Shown here piece by piece: positions 17,098 to 26,059 of a stretch of DNA of 64,000 nucleotides. Location of the stretch: the NCBI RefSeq assembly GCF_937951745.1, contig NZ_CALFBQ010000010.1, positions 45,779-109,778 on the forward strand. The letters run 5' to 3'. Source of the stretch: an uncultured Chloroflexus sp. GTDB taxonomy: Bacteria; Chloroflexota; Chloroflexia; Chloroflexales; Chloroflexaceae. Below the pieces are notes generated by a model that was not told where the DNA came from, made no database searches, and worked only from the letters and a program-made list of their open reading frames with translations. A program made the position numbers and the translations under genes. Positions within the stretch are counted from its first letter, which is position 1, and each line of letters begins with the position of its first letter.

Positions 17098-17697
17098 ATG
17101 CACGAACTGCTGATCGCTACCCACAATCCGGGCAAATTGCGTGAATTTGCCGCGATCTTCGCCGATCTCAACCTGCGCCTTTATTCATTGGCCGATCTCG
17201 GAATCACGATGGTGTTGGCGGAGACTGGGCAAACTTTTGCCGAGAATGCACGACTGAAGGCCGAGGGGTACTGCGCGCTCAGCGGGTTGCCAACCTTGGC
17301 CGATGATAGCGGTTTAGAAGTAGCGGCGCTAGGTGGCGCGCCGGGGGTGCATTCGGCTCGGTACGGCGGCGTGAGTGGCCCGGCGCAGTTACAATACCTG
17401 CTCGACCAGATGCGTGATGTGCCGTGGCATCAACGACTGGCCCGCTTTGTATGCGTGATTGCGCTGGCGCATCCCAATCGTCCGACAGAACTGGTTGAAG
17501 GCACATTGCCCGGCGTGATCGAATTTGCCCCGCGCGGCAGCGGTGGGTTTGGCTATGACCCGCTCTTCTACGTGCTTGATGAAGATGCAACGCTGGCCGA
17601 GCTGAGCGCCGAGCGCAAAAATCAGATTAGCCATCGGGCGCAGGCAGCCCGGGCAGCGCGGGAGGTGTTGGCGCGCTGGCTGCATGCATCACTATAG
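17098..17697 (+). CDS. rdgB: dITP/XTP pyrophosphatase (RdgB/HAM1 family)
   Basis: A 199-residue enzyme that hydrolyses non-canonical purine nucleoside triphosphates (dITP, XTP) to the monophosphates, keeping them out of DNA. Family marks are LLIATHNPGKLREF at the N-terminus, LADDSGLEVAALGGAPGVHSARY in the middle, and GSGGFGYDPLFY near the C-terminus. Length is normal for the family. The start at 17098 puts the conserved ATHNPGK seven residues in and lies just after the predicted promoter. It is followed by the WalJ-like gene on the same strand. Confidence 0.92.
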   Translation: MHELLIATHNPGKLREFAAIFADLNLRLYSLADLGITMVLAETGQTFAENARLKAEGYCALSGLPTLADDSGLEVAALGGAPGVHSARYGGVSGPAQLQYLLDQMRDVPWHQRLARFVCVIALAHPNRPTELVEGTLPGVIEFAPRGSGGFGYDPLFYVLDEDATLAELSAERKNQISHRAQAARAAREVLARWLHASL

Positions 17698-17781
17698 TAC
17701 GACCCTTCACTGCCCAGCGGAGGAAAGGATGAGGGTGATGCTGCCGGCGCATCGGCTTGAGAAAGCGGTTTGGAGGATTGT

Positions 17782-18615
17782 GTGTTCGTCGCGTCGTTAG
17801 CTTCAGGCAGCGCCGGCAATGCGCTGTTGATGCAAGCGGGTGATGAGGCGTTGCTAATCGATGCCGGTATCTCGCTGCGCTCACTCGAACGATTGCTTGC
17901 CGATCGTGGCGTTGTTCCTACCCAAGTGCGCGTAGTGCTGTTGACCCACGAGCACGACGATCATGCCCTGAGCGCAGTGGCGTTTGCGCGCCGGTATGGC
18001 ATTCCGTTAGTAGCCAATGCGCCGACATTGGCGGCGCTCGGTGAAACAGCGACGGCGGCGCCAATCGCGGCTTTGCCCGTTGGTGAACGGGGCGCCATCG
18101 GCGCATTTAGCGTCGAGAGTTTTCGCGTCCCGCACGATGCTGCCGATCCGGTTGGATATCGTATACAGGCGGCAGGGGTGACGGTTGCGGTAGCCATTGA
18201 CTTGGGCAGTTGGGATGCGACGACAGTAACCGCGCTTAGTGCGGCAGATCTCATCGTGCTCGAAGCGAACCATGACCGCGAGTTATTGCCGTCTGCACCT
18301 TACCCACCGGCGGTACGCCAGCGAATCAGCGGGCCGCGCGGCCATCTTGATAACACGCAATGCGGCCAGTTGCTAGCCCATGTCGTTGCTACCGGCGCGC
18401 CGAGCGATATCTGGTTAGCCCACCTCTCGCGCCATGCCAATACGCCGCAAGCAGCAGTGGCCGGGGTGGGGCGGGCGTTACGGCAGTCTGGTGTGCAACG
18501 TATCCCGCGCTTACATCCCCTACCGGCGCGGGCGCAGCCGATACCGAGCGGCATTCCGATCTGGCGTGCTGACGAACGATGGCAGCAACCGCATCTGTTT
18601 GCGCTTGATGAATAA
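17782..18615 (+). CDS. MBL-fold hydrolase, WalJ/YycJ-like
   Basis: A 277-residue metallo-beta-lactamase-fold protein. The metal motif is THEHDDH at 55-61, preceded by the [14 protein letters not shown] start typical of the YycJ/WalJ branch. Its second metal ligands fall in [14 protein letters not shown], and [20 protein letters not shown] is also typical. WalJ relatives are predicted exonucleases linked to DNA processing and cell-wall homeostasis. The GTG at 17782 is preferred to the TTG at 17770 because GGAGGA stands at correct spacing before the GTG. Confidence 0.85.
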   Translation: MFVASLASGSAGNALLMQAGDEALLIDAGISLRSLERLLADRGVVPTQVRVVLLTHEHDDHALSAVAFARRYGIPLVANAPTLAALGETATAAPIAALPVGERGAIGAFSVESFRVPHDAADPVGYRIQAAGVTVAVAIDLGSWDATTVTALSAADLIVLEANHDRELLPSAPYPPAVRQRISGPRGHLDNTQCGQLLAHVVATGAPSDIWLAHLSRHANTPQAAVAGVGRALRQSGVQRIPRLHPLPARAQPIPSGIPIWRADERWQQPHLFALDE

Positions 18616-18646
18616 TGAGCTTGAATGCCAGCAAAGGAGACGATCA

Positions 18647-19567
18647 ATGCCGATCCAAAAAATGGATTACATCTGGTTCAATGGTGAGTTGGTGGAATGG
18701 GACAAAGCGACGATCCATGTGATGTCGCACGTCGTTCATTATGGCACCAGCTTCTTCGAGGGCATCCGCTGTTATGAGACGCCGCAAGGCCCGGCGATCT
18801 TTCGCTTGACCCCGCATATGCGACGCTTGATCGACTCGGCGAAGATTTATCGCACCACCATCCCCTACACCCTCGATCAATTGGTGGCGGCGGTCAAAGA
18901 GACGGTGCGTGCCAACCGGTTGCGTTCCGGCTACATTAGGCCGGTTGTCTTCCGCGGCTATGGCGAAATTGGCGTCAACCCGCAGAATAACCCGATCGAA
19001 GTGGCGATTGCCACGATCGAATGGGGCAAGTACCTTGGTGCCGAAGCGATGGAGCAAGGGGTTGATGTGTGCGTCTCGTCGTGGAATCGCTTCGCGCCGA
19101 ATACAATGCCGGCGTTGGCTAAAGCGGGCGGCAATTACATGAACTCGCAGTTGATCAAGATGGAGGCGCTAGCAAACGGCTACGCCGAAGGCATTGCCCT
19201 CGACGCCGACGGCCATGTGAGCGAAGGCAGCGGCGAAAACCTGTTTTTGGTGCGCAATGGGGTGGTGTATACACCGCCATTGACTTCCTCGATCCTCAGC
19301 GGGATTACCCGCGATACGGTGATGACCCTCTTGCGTGAGATGGGGGTCGAGGTGCGCGAGCAGGTCTTACCGCGCGAGATGCTCTATATTGCCGATGAAC
19401 TCTTCTTTACCGGTACTGCCGCTGAGGTGACGCCAATCCGCTCGGTCGATCGCATCCCGGTGGGCGCCGGTCGTCGTGGCCCGATCACGGCTGCTGTGCA
19501 AGAGGCCTTCTTTGGCATTGTGCAAGGCGAGCGGCCAGATCGCTATGGCTGGCTTGAATACGCCTAG
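18647..19567 (+). CDS. ilvE: Branched-chain amino acid aminotransferase
   Basis: A 306-residue class IV PLP aminotransferase, the length of bacterial IlvE. It catalyses the last step of valine, leucine and isoleucine synthesis (2-oxo acid plus glutamate). Visible marks are [15 protein letters not shown], the PLP lysine Lys159 in [11 protein letters not shown], and [13 protein letters not shown], then [16 protein letters not shown]. The start at 18647 follows AAAGGAGACGATCA and leaves the usual short [11 protein letters not shown]-terminus; the frame is open further upstream, but that part antisense-mirrors nothing conserved. It starts 31 bp after the WalJ-like gene, perhaps on the same transcript. 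Confidence 0.95.
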   Translation: MPIQKMDYIWFNGELVEWDKATIHVMSHVVHYGTSFFEGIRCYETPQGPAIFRLTPHMRRLIDSAKIYRTTIPYTLDQLVAAVKETVRANRLRSGYIRPVVFRGYGEIGVNPQNNPIEVAIATIEWGKYLGAEAMEQGVDVCVSSWNRFAPNTMPALAKAGGNYMNSQLIKMEALANGYAEGIALDADGHVSEGSGENLFLVRNGVVYTPPLTSSILSGITRDTVMTLLREMGVEVREQVLPREMLYIADELFFTGTAAEVTPIRSVDRIPVGAGRRGPITAAVQEAFFGIVQGERPDRYGWLEYA

Positions 19568-19755
19568 GATGAGGCCGTGCTGGTAATGGATTGCGTTGGC
19601 ACCAGCAGCGCATCGTTTGCCTAGCGTTGCGCGAGCTGGTTTGACCAATGTGTTACATTGCCCAAGCATCCCGTCTCTTCCGAGTACAAAGGTGATCGCT
19701 GTTGGCCTTGGCATACCGGTTGCGTTCACCCGATCCCTTATCCTGCCACCTACGG

Positions 19756-19780
19756 AGTGCGGTAGTTCCTCTGCCGCACT
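19756..19780. repeat. Palindrome AGTGCGGTAG-TTCCT-CTGCCGCACT
   Basis: A 10-bp stem with one G-T pair and a 5-nt loop. It shares the AGTGCGG/CCGCACT core with the perfect palindrome at 11969-11995 and is therefore read as a diverged copy of the same dispersed element. Confidence 0.55.
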
Positions 19781-19817
19781 TCATCCTTCAGGCAGTGCAG
19801 CGCTATTACGCAATGCG

Positions 19818-19847
19818 TTGCGTGTTCCGGACAACATGCCGTATAAT
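19818..19847 (+). promoter_or_regulatory. Promoter upstream of the ABC ATPase
   Basis: TTGCGT (19818-19823), 18-bp spacer, perfect TATAAT (19842-19847). Initiation near 19854 leaves about 28 nt before the ATG at 19882. Confidence 0.55.
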
Positions 19848-19881
19848 ACTACAATACTTGTGCAAAACGTTGCGATAGGCA

Positions 19882-20589
19882 ATGCAAATGTTTGACAAAA
19901 CTGTCATCCGGTGCGAACGGGTCACGAAATCATACGTTGAGGGTGATCAACAGCGCACCGTGTTGCACGACATTACAATCACAGTAACTGCTGGCGAATT
20001 TGTGGTGTTGCTTGGCAAGAGCGGCAGTGGCAAGAGTACGTTACTCAATCTGGTCAGCGGGATTGACACGCCGAGTTCGGGCGCAATCTGGGTGGCTGGC
20101 CAGCGGCTTGACCAACTGAGCGAACGGGAACGCACGCTCTTTCGCCGCCGGTCAATCGGGTTTGTGTTCCAGTTCTACAACCTTGCGCCAACGTTGACGG
20201 CGCTAGAAAATGTGTTGTTGCCGCTCGAGTTAAACGGCCAACGCGGGCTGGCGGCGCGCACAACAGCGTTAGAGATGCTCGCTGCGGTAGGGTTAGCCGA
20301 TCGTGCTAACACCTATCCTGATCGCCTCAGCGGCGGCGAACAGCAGCGAGTGGCGATTGCGCGCGCGCTGGTGCACAACCCTGATCTCGTGTTGGCCGAT
20401 GAGCCGACCGGTAATCTTGATAGCGATACCGGTGCGCAGGTGCTTGATCTGCTCGACCGGCTCACCCGGCAGGTGGGCAAAACGTTGCTGATGGTGACGC
20501 ATAGCCGCGAGATGATTGGAGTTGCCGATCGGGTTTTCCAATTGCGCAATGGCCGGATCAGCGAAGAAACCATGCCGGCAATGCGATGA
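19882..20589 (+). CDS. ABC transporter ATPase, LolD/MacB type
   Basis: A 235-residue ATP-binding subunit. Walker A is [13 protein letters not shown], the Q-loop region is [19 protein letters not shown], the signature is LSGGEQQR, and Walker B is [13 protein letters not shown]. The FYNL and [13 protein letters not shown] stretch places it in the LolD/MacB/FtsE subfamily, whose partners are FtsX-like permeases used for lipoprotein export or mechanotransmission. No permease gene is adjacent: a 65-aa gene follows and then convergent genes. Its membrane partner must be encoded elsewhere. An in-frame second ATG lies two codons downstream. Confidence 0.9.
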   Translation: MQMFDKTVIRCERVTKSYVEGDQQRTVLHDITITVTAGEFVVLLGKSGSGKSTLLNLVSGIDTPSSGAIWVAGQRLDQLSERERTLFRRRSIGFVFQFYNLAPTLTALENVLLPLELNGQRGLAARTTALEMLAAVGLADRANTYPDRLSGGEQQRVAIARALVHNPDLVLADEPTGNLDSDTGAQVLDLLDRLTRQVGKTLLMVTHSREMIGVADRVFQLRNGRISEETMPAMR

Positions 20590-20720
20590 GCAGGTTGTTA
20601 GCCGTGAGTGACGCTTTATTCAGCCGGTCGCAAGAACAAGGTGTTACGATTCATTTGTGACTGGCATCTGTAAGATAAAGAAGTTATGTCTTACTTGTTT
20701 AATGAGGAGGTGGACGAAGT

Positions 20721-20918
20721 ATGATGCAACCCAATCACCATGCAACCCCAAAGGCGCCGCGCTGGATCAAGACTGCTGCTGGCCAGTGGGCGTGGGCCAC
20801 GAATGAAGAGTGGCGCCGCTTTGCTGATCGGGCACTAAGCGTCAGTGAGCGCCAGCAGTTGTTGGCCGAAGCCGAACGGTTGCATTCTCAACACGCACCG
20901 ACTGTTGACTACGCATAG
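20721..20918 (+). CDS. Small conserved-looking 65-aa protein, unknown function
   Basis: A 65-residue basic/aromatic protein with a central WIKTAAGQWAWATNEEWRRF segment and a helical C-terminal half with many Gln, Leu and Glu residues. A strong GAGGAGGTGG ribosome site ends about 8 bp before the ATG, which is the best evidence that it is expressed. No membrane segment, Cys pair or known domain is seen. It follows the orphan ABC ATPase by 131 bp and is followed by a terminator-like hairpin. Confidence 0.6.
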   Translation: MMQPNHHATPKAPRWIKTAAGQWAWATNEEWRRFADRALSVSERQQLLAEAERLHSQHAPTVDYA

Positions 20919-20944
20919 ACGGCGCGGGTCAACGTTCAATGATT

Positions 20945-20968
20945 GCGGGTGGCGCCATTGCCACCCGC
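20945..20968 (+). terminator. Hairpin with T-rich tail after the 65-aa gene
   Basis: GCGGGTGGC (20945-20953), six-base loop, GCCACCCGC (20960-20968), followed by ATTGTTGTGTTT. The stem and T-rich tail fit an intrinsic terminator for the plus-strand transcript. Confidence 0.6.
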
Positions 20969-20991
20969 ATTGTTGTGTTTGAGAGGAGGTG

Positions 20992-21048
20992 GTGCGCGCC
21001 GAAGAGTAGGGGCATAGCTACGCTATGCCCCTACTCTTCGGCGCGCAC
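20992..21048. repeat. Perfect 27-bp inverted repeat at the PASTA-kinase stop codon
   Basis: Arms 20992-21018 and 21022-21048 are exact inverse copies around a TAC loop. The right arm contains the last five sense codons and the TAG stop of the minus-strand kinase gene (GTGCGCGCCGAAGAGTAG). The left arm repeats the same 18 bases in the other direction. The inner half (GGGGCATAGC) is a separate palindromic core. The hairpin probably ends transcription from both sides. Confidence 0.8.
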
Positions 21049-22854
21049 GCCTAACACGATGCTGCTGCCGCGAGGGATGTAGTCACCGTTATTGATCCCG
21101 ATCACCTGATTGTTGCCTACGACCCGCGCAGCGCTGACCACTTCGTTGGGCGCGTAACGATCGAAATTGGGCAAACGGTCACGGCCTTGCACATCAACAA
21201 ACACGAGCGTTAATCCCGTCGTATCAGCTAAGATGGCTTCGGCCTCGGCGCGGCTGCGCCCAATCACGTCAGGAAAGCGCACGACATCGCCCAGACTGAC
21301 ATAAATTGTCACCGTATCGCCTTGCGGAATGCGCAGAGTGGCGCTGGGCGATTGGCGGATTACAAAACCCTCATCAACCCGCTGGCTCGGCTCTTCCACC
21401 ACATTCACCACCAGACCGGCGGCAGCCAGTTGGTTGCGGGCAATATCTTGGCGTGTACCAGTGACGTTTGGCACTTCCACCAATAATGGCCCTAAGCTGA
21501 CGGTATATGAGACCGGGCTGTTCTCTTCGACGCTTGTGCCGGGCGGGATGGCCTGCGTGATGACTATCCCCTGCGGCACGTTGCGGTTATGCTCGCTGCT
21601 GGGCACGGGAATGAGCTTATTTTGCTGCAACAACGAGCGCGCTTCGCCATCGCTAAGGCCCACGAGTTCGGGCACCGTGACGGTTGCTACCTCAGTAGGT
21701 GATGGCACGACCTCGGTGTTCTGGCCATTTGGCGGTGGGGTGGTCGTTGGCCGTGAGAGATTACCGAAAAGATTGTTCAGCATCCCGCTGCTGACGACAA
21801 AAACGACCGCCAGTACGCCGGCCAGTGTGAGCATCCCCACCAGAAAGACGCCGCATCCCAAGCCTTCTTGCCGCGGGGCGCGGGCAGTAGTTGGGCGCGG
21901 GCTGGGAATGGCCGCCGGACGGCTTGCTGTGACTTGAGTGGGGCGCGGCGGCGCGGCAGGCCGTCCTTGCGCCGGCGGCTCGACGCCGGGGTTGATCACC
22001 GTGGCTTGCGTCACCAGTTGTTCATATGAACGCAACTCTTCGGCCAATTCAAGCGCGCTGCGCTGGCGTAGAGCCGGGTCTTTAGCTAGCGCGCGGAGGA
22101 TAATGGCTTCAAGCGCTGCCGGAATCTGCGGATTGTACCGGCGCGGCGGCGGCGGTGGTTCGCTAATATGCTTCATCGCCACCGCGACTGGCGTATCGCC
22201 GGTGAAGGGCAGCCGGCCAGTGAGCATCTCGTACAATACGACCCCCAGTGCGTAGATATCGGATTGTGGTGTCGCCGGGCGGCCCTGTGCCTGTTCGGGG
22301 GCGATATAGTCAACTGTACCGAGCGTAATGCCGGTCTCGGTCATCGCGGTGGAAAGATGGCTCTTCGCAACGCCGAAATCGGTAATGCGCACCTGCCCGT
22401 CATCGGTGACAATAATATTTTGCGGCTTAATGTCGCGGTGGATCAACCCGGCGCGGTGGGCGGCGTGCAAGCCGCGCGCAATCTGCTCGCCGATCCGCAC
22501 CGCGCGCGGGATGGCGAACGGTGCTTCGCGGTTGATCAATTGCTTGAGCGTTGACCCTGCGACATACTCCATCACAATATAATGCTGGTCGCCATCTTGA
22601 CCGACATCGTAGACATCAACCAGATTGGGGTGGCTCACCATCGCCGCCGCGTGCGCTTCGTGGCGAAACCGGGCCAGAAAGTCGGGATCGGTCATCAGAT
22701 GGGGATGGGGAATCTTAATCGCTACCGGGCGATTCAGCCGCAGATCACGTCCCAGATAGACGCGAGCCATACCGCCATCGCCGAGCAGTCGTTCAATTTG
22801 GTAGCGACCGTCAAGTAGTTGTGGTTGCATTGGTAAGCGATCTTGCACAGACAT
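21031..22854 (-). CDS. PASTA-domain serine/threonine protein kinase (PknB/PrkC-like)
   Basis: A 607-residue membrane kinase. The N-terminal kinase domain (17-278) has Lys47 in VAIKI, HRDIKPQN at 139-146, DFG at 159-161 and a Thr-rich activation loop with GITLGTVDYIAPE. A Pro-rich linker leads to one membrane helix (about 334-356). Outside are three PASTA repeats (about 391-458, 459-525, 526-602), which in this family bind muropeptides or lipid II. The start at 22854 is tentative; M at 22830 also fits. No PP2C partner is adjacent. The 3' end sits in a long perfect hairpin. Confidence 0.93.
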   Translation of the reverse strand: MSVQDRLPMQPQLLDGRYQIERLLGDGGMARVYLGRDLRLNRPVAIKIPHPHLMTDPDFLARFRHEAHAAAMVSHPNLVDVYDVGQDGDQHYIVMEYVAGSTLKQLINREAPFAIPRAVRIGEQIARGLHAAHRAGLIHRDIKPQNIIVTDDGQVRITDFGVAKSHLSTAMTETGITLGTVDYIAPEQAQGRPATPQSDIYALGVVLYEMLTGRLPFTGDTPVAVAMKHISEPPPPPRRYNPQIPAALEAIILRALAKDPALRQRSALELAEELRSYEQLVTQATVINPGVEPPAQGRPAAPPRPTQVTASRPAAIPSPRPTTARAPRQEGLGCGVFLVGMLTLAGVLAVVFVVSSGMLNNLFGNLSRPTTTPPPNGQNTEVVPSPTEVATVTVPELVGLSDGEARSLLQQNKLIPVPSSEHNRNVPQGIVITQAIPPGTSVEENSPVSYTVSLGPLLVEVPNVTGTRQDIARNQLAAAGLVVNVVEEPSQRVDEGFVIRQSPSATLRIPQGDTVTIYVSLGDVVRFPDVIGRSRAEAEAILADTTGLTLVFVDVQGRDRLPNFDRYAPNEVVSAARVVGNNQVIGINNGDYIPRGSSIVLGVRAEE

Positions 22855-22870
22855 CCAAATCAGTGACAAT

Positions 22871-23377
22871 TTACCGCAATTTCACCGTGCGGGCTGGATT
22901 GGTCAACAGCGGGCCATTTGCATCAAGAATGGCTTCCAGCAACGCCAAGTTCACTACATCATCGCGGTTATAATCCAGCAAGGTTTGCAGTGCGGCGTGA
23001 TCGGCATACTGCTCATAGCGATCCCACAGCCGCAGTGCATCGCGCCCGTTGAGGCCGGCAGAGGCGCGGGCAATGCCAAGTTTCTCTTCAACGCCCTTCA
23101 GCCCGCCACGCAACCCACGTCGGCGACATTCATGCAACAAATCGCGATGGGCGAATTCGGCGCGTAGATCGGCATACAACTGGCGCTTGATCACCGGCAG
23201 ATCAAAACTGCTGCCGTTAAAAGTGACAATGGTCGTTACACGTTCTAACGCATCATACAGTGCAATATCACTAATCCCGCCGCCAACCAACTGAATGATG
23301 CCCCGGTCTTGCCGGTAGATGCCCAGCACGCTAATGACGCCGTTGTAGGCCGTTTCGATATCGAGATAGGCGCGCAT
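22871..23377 (-). CDS. RNase H-like 3'-5' exonuclease domain protein
   Basis: A 168-residue protein matching the predicted DEDD exonuclease (RNase_H_2/YprB-like) group. Acidic residues are Asp6 and Glu8 in YLDIET, Asp in FNGSSFDLPVI, and Asp pair in YNRDDVVNLALLE. It likely trims nucleic acid ends; substrate is unknown. The start at 23377 is supported by AAGAGGAG seven bases upstream. Sixteen bases separate it from the kinase gene downstream, so both may share a transcript. Confidence 0.8.
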   Translation of the reverse strand: MRAYLDIETAYNGVISVLGIYRQDRGIIQLVGGGISDIALYDALERVTTIVTFNGSSFDLPVIKRQLYADLRAEFAHRDLLHECRRRGLRGGLKGVEEKLGIARASAGLNGRDALRLWDRYEQYADHAALQTLLDYNRDDVVNLALLEAILDANGPLLTNPARTVKLR

Positions 23378-23453
23378 GCCAACTCCTCTTGCAGCCGTCT
23401 CGCGCTCATTATGGCACGCCCCTTGCATGGCGTCAATGTGCGCTACATCCTAT

Positions 23454-23461
23454 GCTATAGT
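23454..23461 (+). promoter_or_regulatory. Extended -10 element before the nucleoside hydrolase gene
   Basis: TGCTATAGT covers the extended -10 (TG at 23453-23454, TATAGT at 23456-23461). Start of transcription near 23468 would leave about 39 nt before the ATG at 23507, with TAAGGAG as ribosome site. Confidence 0.5.
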
Positions 23462-23506
23462 AATCAACGTTTCAATGATGCGATTTGTTTCTTATAAGGA
23501 GTCGCT

Positions 23507-24472
23507 ATGAGTACCTCGCCTCACCGCATCATTCTTGATACCGATCCCGGTATTGATGATGCGTTAGCTATTTTACTAGCGCTCGCTTCACCCGAGATCG
23601 AACTGGCCGGCTTGAGTGTGGTGCATGGCAACTGCACCTTAGCCGAGGCGGTGGCGAATGGTTTAGCCGTGCTCGAATTGGGCGGCGGCCAGTCGGTTCC
23701 GTTGTTTGCCGGTTGCGACCGGCCACTGCTGCGACCTCTGACTACGGCGCACGACACCCACGGCCAGCGCGGATTAGGCTATGCGCGGTTGCCGGCAGCG
23801 CAGTTACAGCCGGCGCGTGAACATGCGGTCGATTTTATCATTCGCACCGTGATGGCTGCGCCCGGCGAAGTGACGTTAGTCGCCGTCGGGCCGCTGACCA
23901 ATGTCGCGTTGGCGCTGCGCAAAGAGCCACAGCTAGCCGGTGCGTTGCGCGCGATTGTCATGATGGGTGGCGCGCTGCGCGCTGATGGCAATGTTACGCC
24001 GCGCGCCGAGTTCAATGTGTATGCCGATCCGCATGCGGCCCAGATTGTCTTCTCGTCGGGTGCGCCGCTGGTGATTATGCCGTGGGATATCACCCGGCTA
24101 GTGCGGCTGCACGACAGCGAGATCAACCGGTTGGCGCAGGCCGGCAAGCCAATTGGGCGCTTCATCGCTGATGCGACCCGTTTTTACATCGAGTTTCACC
24201 GCCGATACTTTGGGTATGACGGTTGCGCAATCAACGACCCGGCAGCGCTGGCGTTGGTCTTTCTACCCGATCTGGCTACCTATGCCGATGTGCATGTGAC
24301 TGTCGAGACGTGCAGCCCACTGACGATGGGTTTTACCGTGGCCGATTTCATGCTCCAAGATGGCCGCCAACCGAATGCGCGGGCAGTGGTAGCGTTTGAT
24401 ACACCGCGCTTCCTGTCGCTCTTCGTCGAGCGGATGCAGGCGCTTGAGGAGCGGTTGTACGGGGCGTCGTAG
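23507..24472 (+). CDS. Inosine/uridine-preferring nucleoside hydrolase
   Basis: A 321-residue cytoplasmic enzyme that splits ribonucleosides into base and ribose for salvage. The calcium-binding DTDPGIDDA motif is at 11-19. The central VGPLTNVALAL and MMGGALRADGN are present, followed by EFNVYADPHAA. The C-terminal CAINDPAALALVFLPDL supplies the remaining metal Asp. Length is typical. TAAGGAG stands 6 bp before the ATG. Base preference cannot be set from sequence. Confidence 0.92.
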   Translation: MSTSPHRIILDTDPGIDDALAILLALASPEIELAGLSVVHGNCTLAEAVANGLAVLELGGGQSVPLFAGCDRPLLRPLTTAHDTHGQRGLGYARLPAAQLQPAREHAVDFIIRTVMAAPGEVTLVAVGPLTNVALALRKEPQLAGALRAIVMMGGALRADGNVTPRAEFNVYADPHAAQIVFSSGAPLVIMPWDITRLVRLHDSEINRLAQAGKPIGRFIADATRFYIEFHRRYFGYDGCAINDPAALALVFLPDLATYADVHVTVETCSPLTMGFTVADFMLQDGRQPNARAVVAFDTPRFLSLFVERMQALEERLYGAS

Positions 24473-24490
24473 CGACAGAGTGGTCGTGCC

Positions 24491-26050
24491 CTATGACGAT
24501 GGCGTCCGCCCCAAACGCGTTCGGATAATGTTGAGTAAAAAAGTTGCTGCTTCCAGCCGGAGGGCAATAGCAAGGAGCGTATAGATCGCGATCCCGGTGC
24601 TGCCCGCCACCGCCACCTGCGCGAGTGGCGGCCAGCTCTGGCCCAGCGTGGCAATGCCGCTTACGGCCAGCGCCATGATACCGCTGGCGATCATGCCTTT
24701 CGCCGTTGCTTCACCCAGCCGCAAACCGCCCAACGGCAACGATCGCTGCAACAGCCATGCGGTAATGATCGCATGGCCGATCCATTGAGCCGAATTGCCC
24801 AAGACTAACCCCAAGAAGCCAAGCGACGTCCATTCAGCGAGCGGCACGGCAACTGCCAGATAGCAGAGAATGGCTGCACCTTGGATCAAGTTGGGGGTGA
24901 GGGTATTTTTGCGCGCGTAAAAGGCAAACAACAACATCTGATCGATCGCGGCTGCCGGCAATCCCGGCAGATAACCGAGGAGCGCGAGCGCAGTGATGGC
25001 CGTATCTTCGGCGCCAAACGCGCCGCGCTCAAAGAGGGTGGCGGTAATCGGTTGGTTCAACGCGGCCAGTCCGGCAGTGGCCGGCAGGATCAACAACAAC
25101 ACAATCTTGATCCCCATTGCCAGTGTGGCTCGAAACGCCGGTTCGTCACCGGCAGCGCTCTGGCGTGAAAGGGTCGGCAAGACGGCCAACGCCACCGCCG
25201 AAGCGACTAGCCCCAATGGAAACTGGATCAAAGTGGTGGCAAAACGCATGGTCGAAAGCGCCGCTAGGAACCCTGATGCCAGCCAGCGGTCGATCACTGC
25301 GCCGATCAATGAAAAACCGATTCCAAGCGTGACCGGCGCATAAAGGCGCAAAATGCGCCGCACAGCCGGATGGCGCAGATCGAACCGGATGCGCAATTTG
25401 GCGTCGCGCAAGCCCGGCAACTGGATAAGGAGTTGCGCGCTAGCTCCCAACAACGTGCCGGCAGCCAGACTCTTGATCCCCACCAGCGGCGCTAGCGTCA
25501 CAATCCCGATAATCATTCCGGTGTTGAAAGCAGCCGCCACAAAAGCGGGCAGTAAAAACCGGCGCTGGGCATGCAGCACAGCGGTAACGATCCCCGAAAG
25601 ACCCATGAGCGTCACCGCCGGCAGCAGCCAGCCGACTAAAGCCACCGCTTCAGCTTGCAACGCCGACTCGGTTGGGCGAGCAAGCAACGCCACTGCGAGT
25701 GGTGCCTGCCATGCCAGTAGTGCGCTAGCGATGACCAGCATCGTAAAAGCGAGGGTGATGACTGTGGAAACAACGTGCCAGAACTCGTCACGGTCACGTT
25801 CGGCATATTCGCTAAACACCGGCACCAGCGCCGCGCTGACCGCGCCGCTGATCAGCAGCTCGTAGAGCGCATTGGGTAGCGTCCATGCCAAGGTAAAGGC
25901 ATCAACTTCCAAACCGCGGCTGAAATAGGCGGCGATAATGGGTTCACGCACCAAACCCAACACGCGGCTGGCGACGTTGCCTAGACTAATCAGCAACGCC
26001 GCCAGCGCAATGCTCCGAAAGACGCTCGTCGAAGAGGAAGTCTCGGTCAC
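24491..26050 (-). CDS. murJ: Lipid II flippase MurJ
   Basis: A 519-residue membrane protein with about 14 helices and the MurJ/MviN signature near the N-terminus (LGNVASRVLGLVREPIIAAYF). The family moves lipid II across the cytoplasmic membrane for peptidoglycan synthesis. Further family segments are FSEYAERDRDEFW and GLAALNQPITATLFERGAF. The start is GTG at 26050, nine bases after the LCP gene stop, so the two wall genes form an operon. Confidence 0.92.
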   Translation of the reverse strand: MTETSSSTSVFRSIALAALLISLGNVASRVLGLVREPIIAAYFSRGLEVDAFTLAWTLPNALYELLISGAVSAALVPVFSEYAERDRDEFWHVVSTVITLAFTMLVIASALLAWQAPLAVALLARPTESALQAEAVALVGWLLPAVTLMGLSGIVTAVLHAQRRFLLPAFVAAAFNTGMIIGIVTLAPLVGIKSLAAGTLLGASAQLLIQLPGLRDAKLRIRFDLRHPAVRRILRLYAPVTLGIGFSLIGAVIDRWLASGFLAALSTMRFATTLIQFPLGLVASAVALAVLPTLSRQSAAGDEPAFRATLAMGIKIVLLLILPATAGLAALNQPITATLFERGAFGAEDTAITALALLGYLPGLPAAAIDQMLLFAFYARKNTLTPNLIQGAAILCYLAVAVPLAEWTSLGFLGLVLGNSAQWIGHAIITAWLLQRSLPLGGLRLGEATAKGMIASGIMALAVSGIATLGQSWPPLAQVAVAGSTGIAIYTLLAIALRLEAATFLLNIIRTRLGRTPSS

Positions 26051-26059
26051 AGGAATGTA

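Larger units (their letters stand above)
19568..19881. other. 314-bp intergenic region with palindrome and promoter
   Basis: No coding region is supported here. The interval holds the second member of the GAGTGCGG palindrome family (19756-19780) and a promoter for the ABC ATPase (TTGCGT 19818-19823, TATAAT 19842-19847). The rest shows nothing recognisable. Confidence 0.6.
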
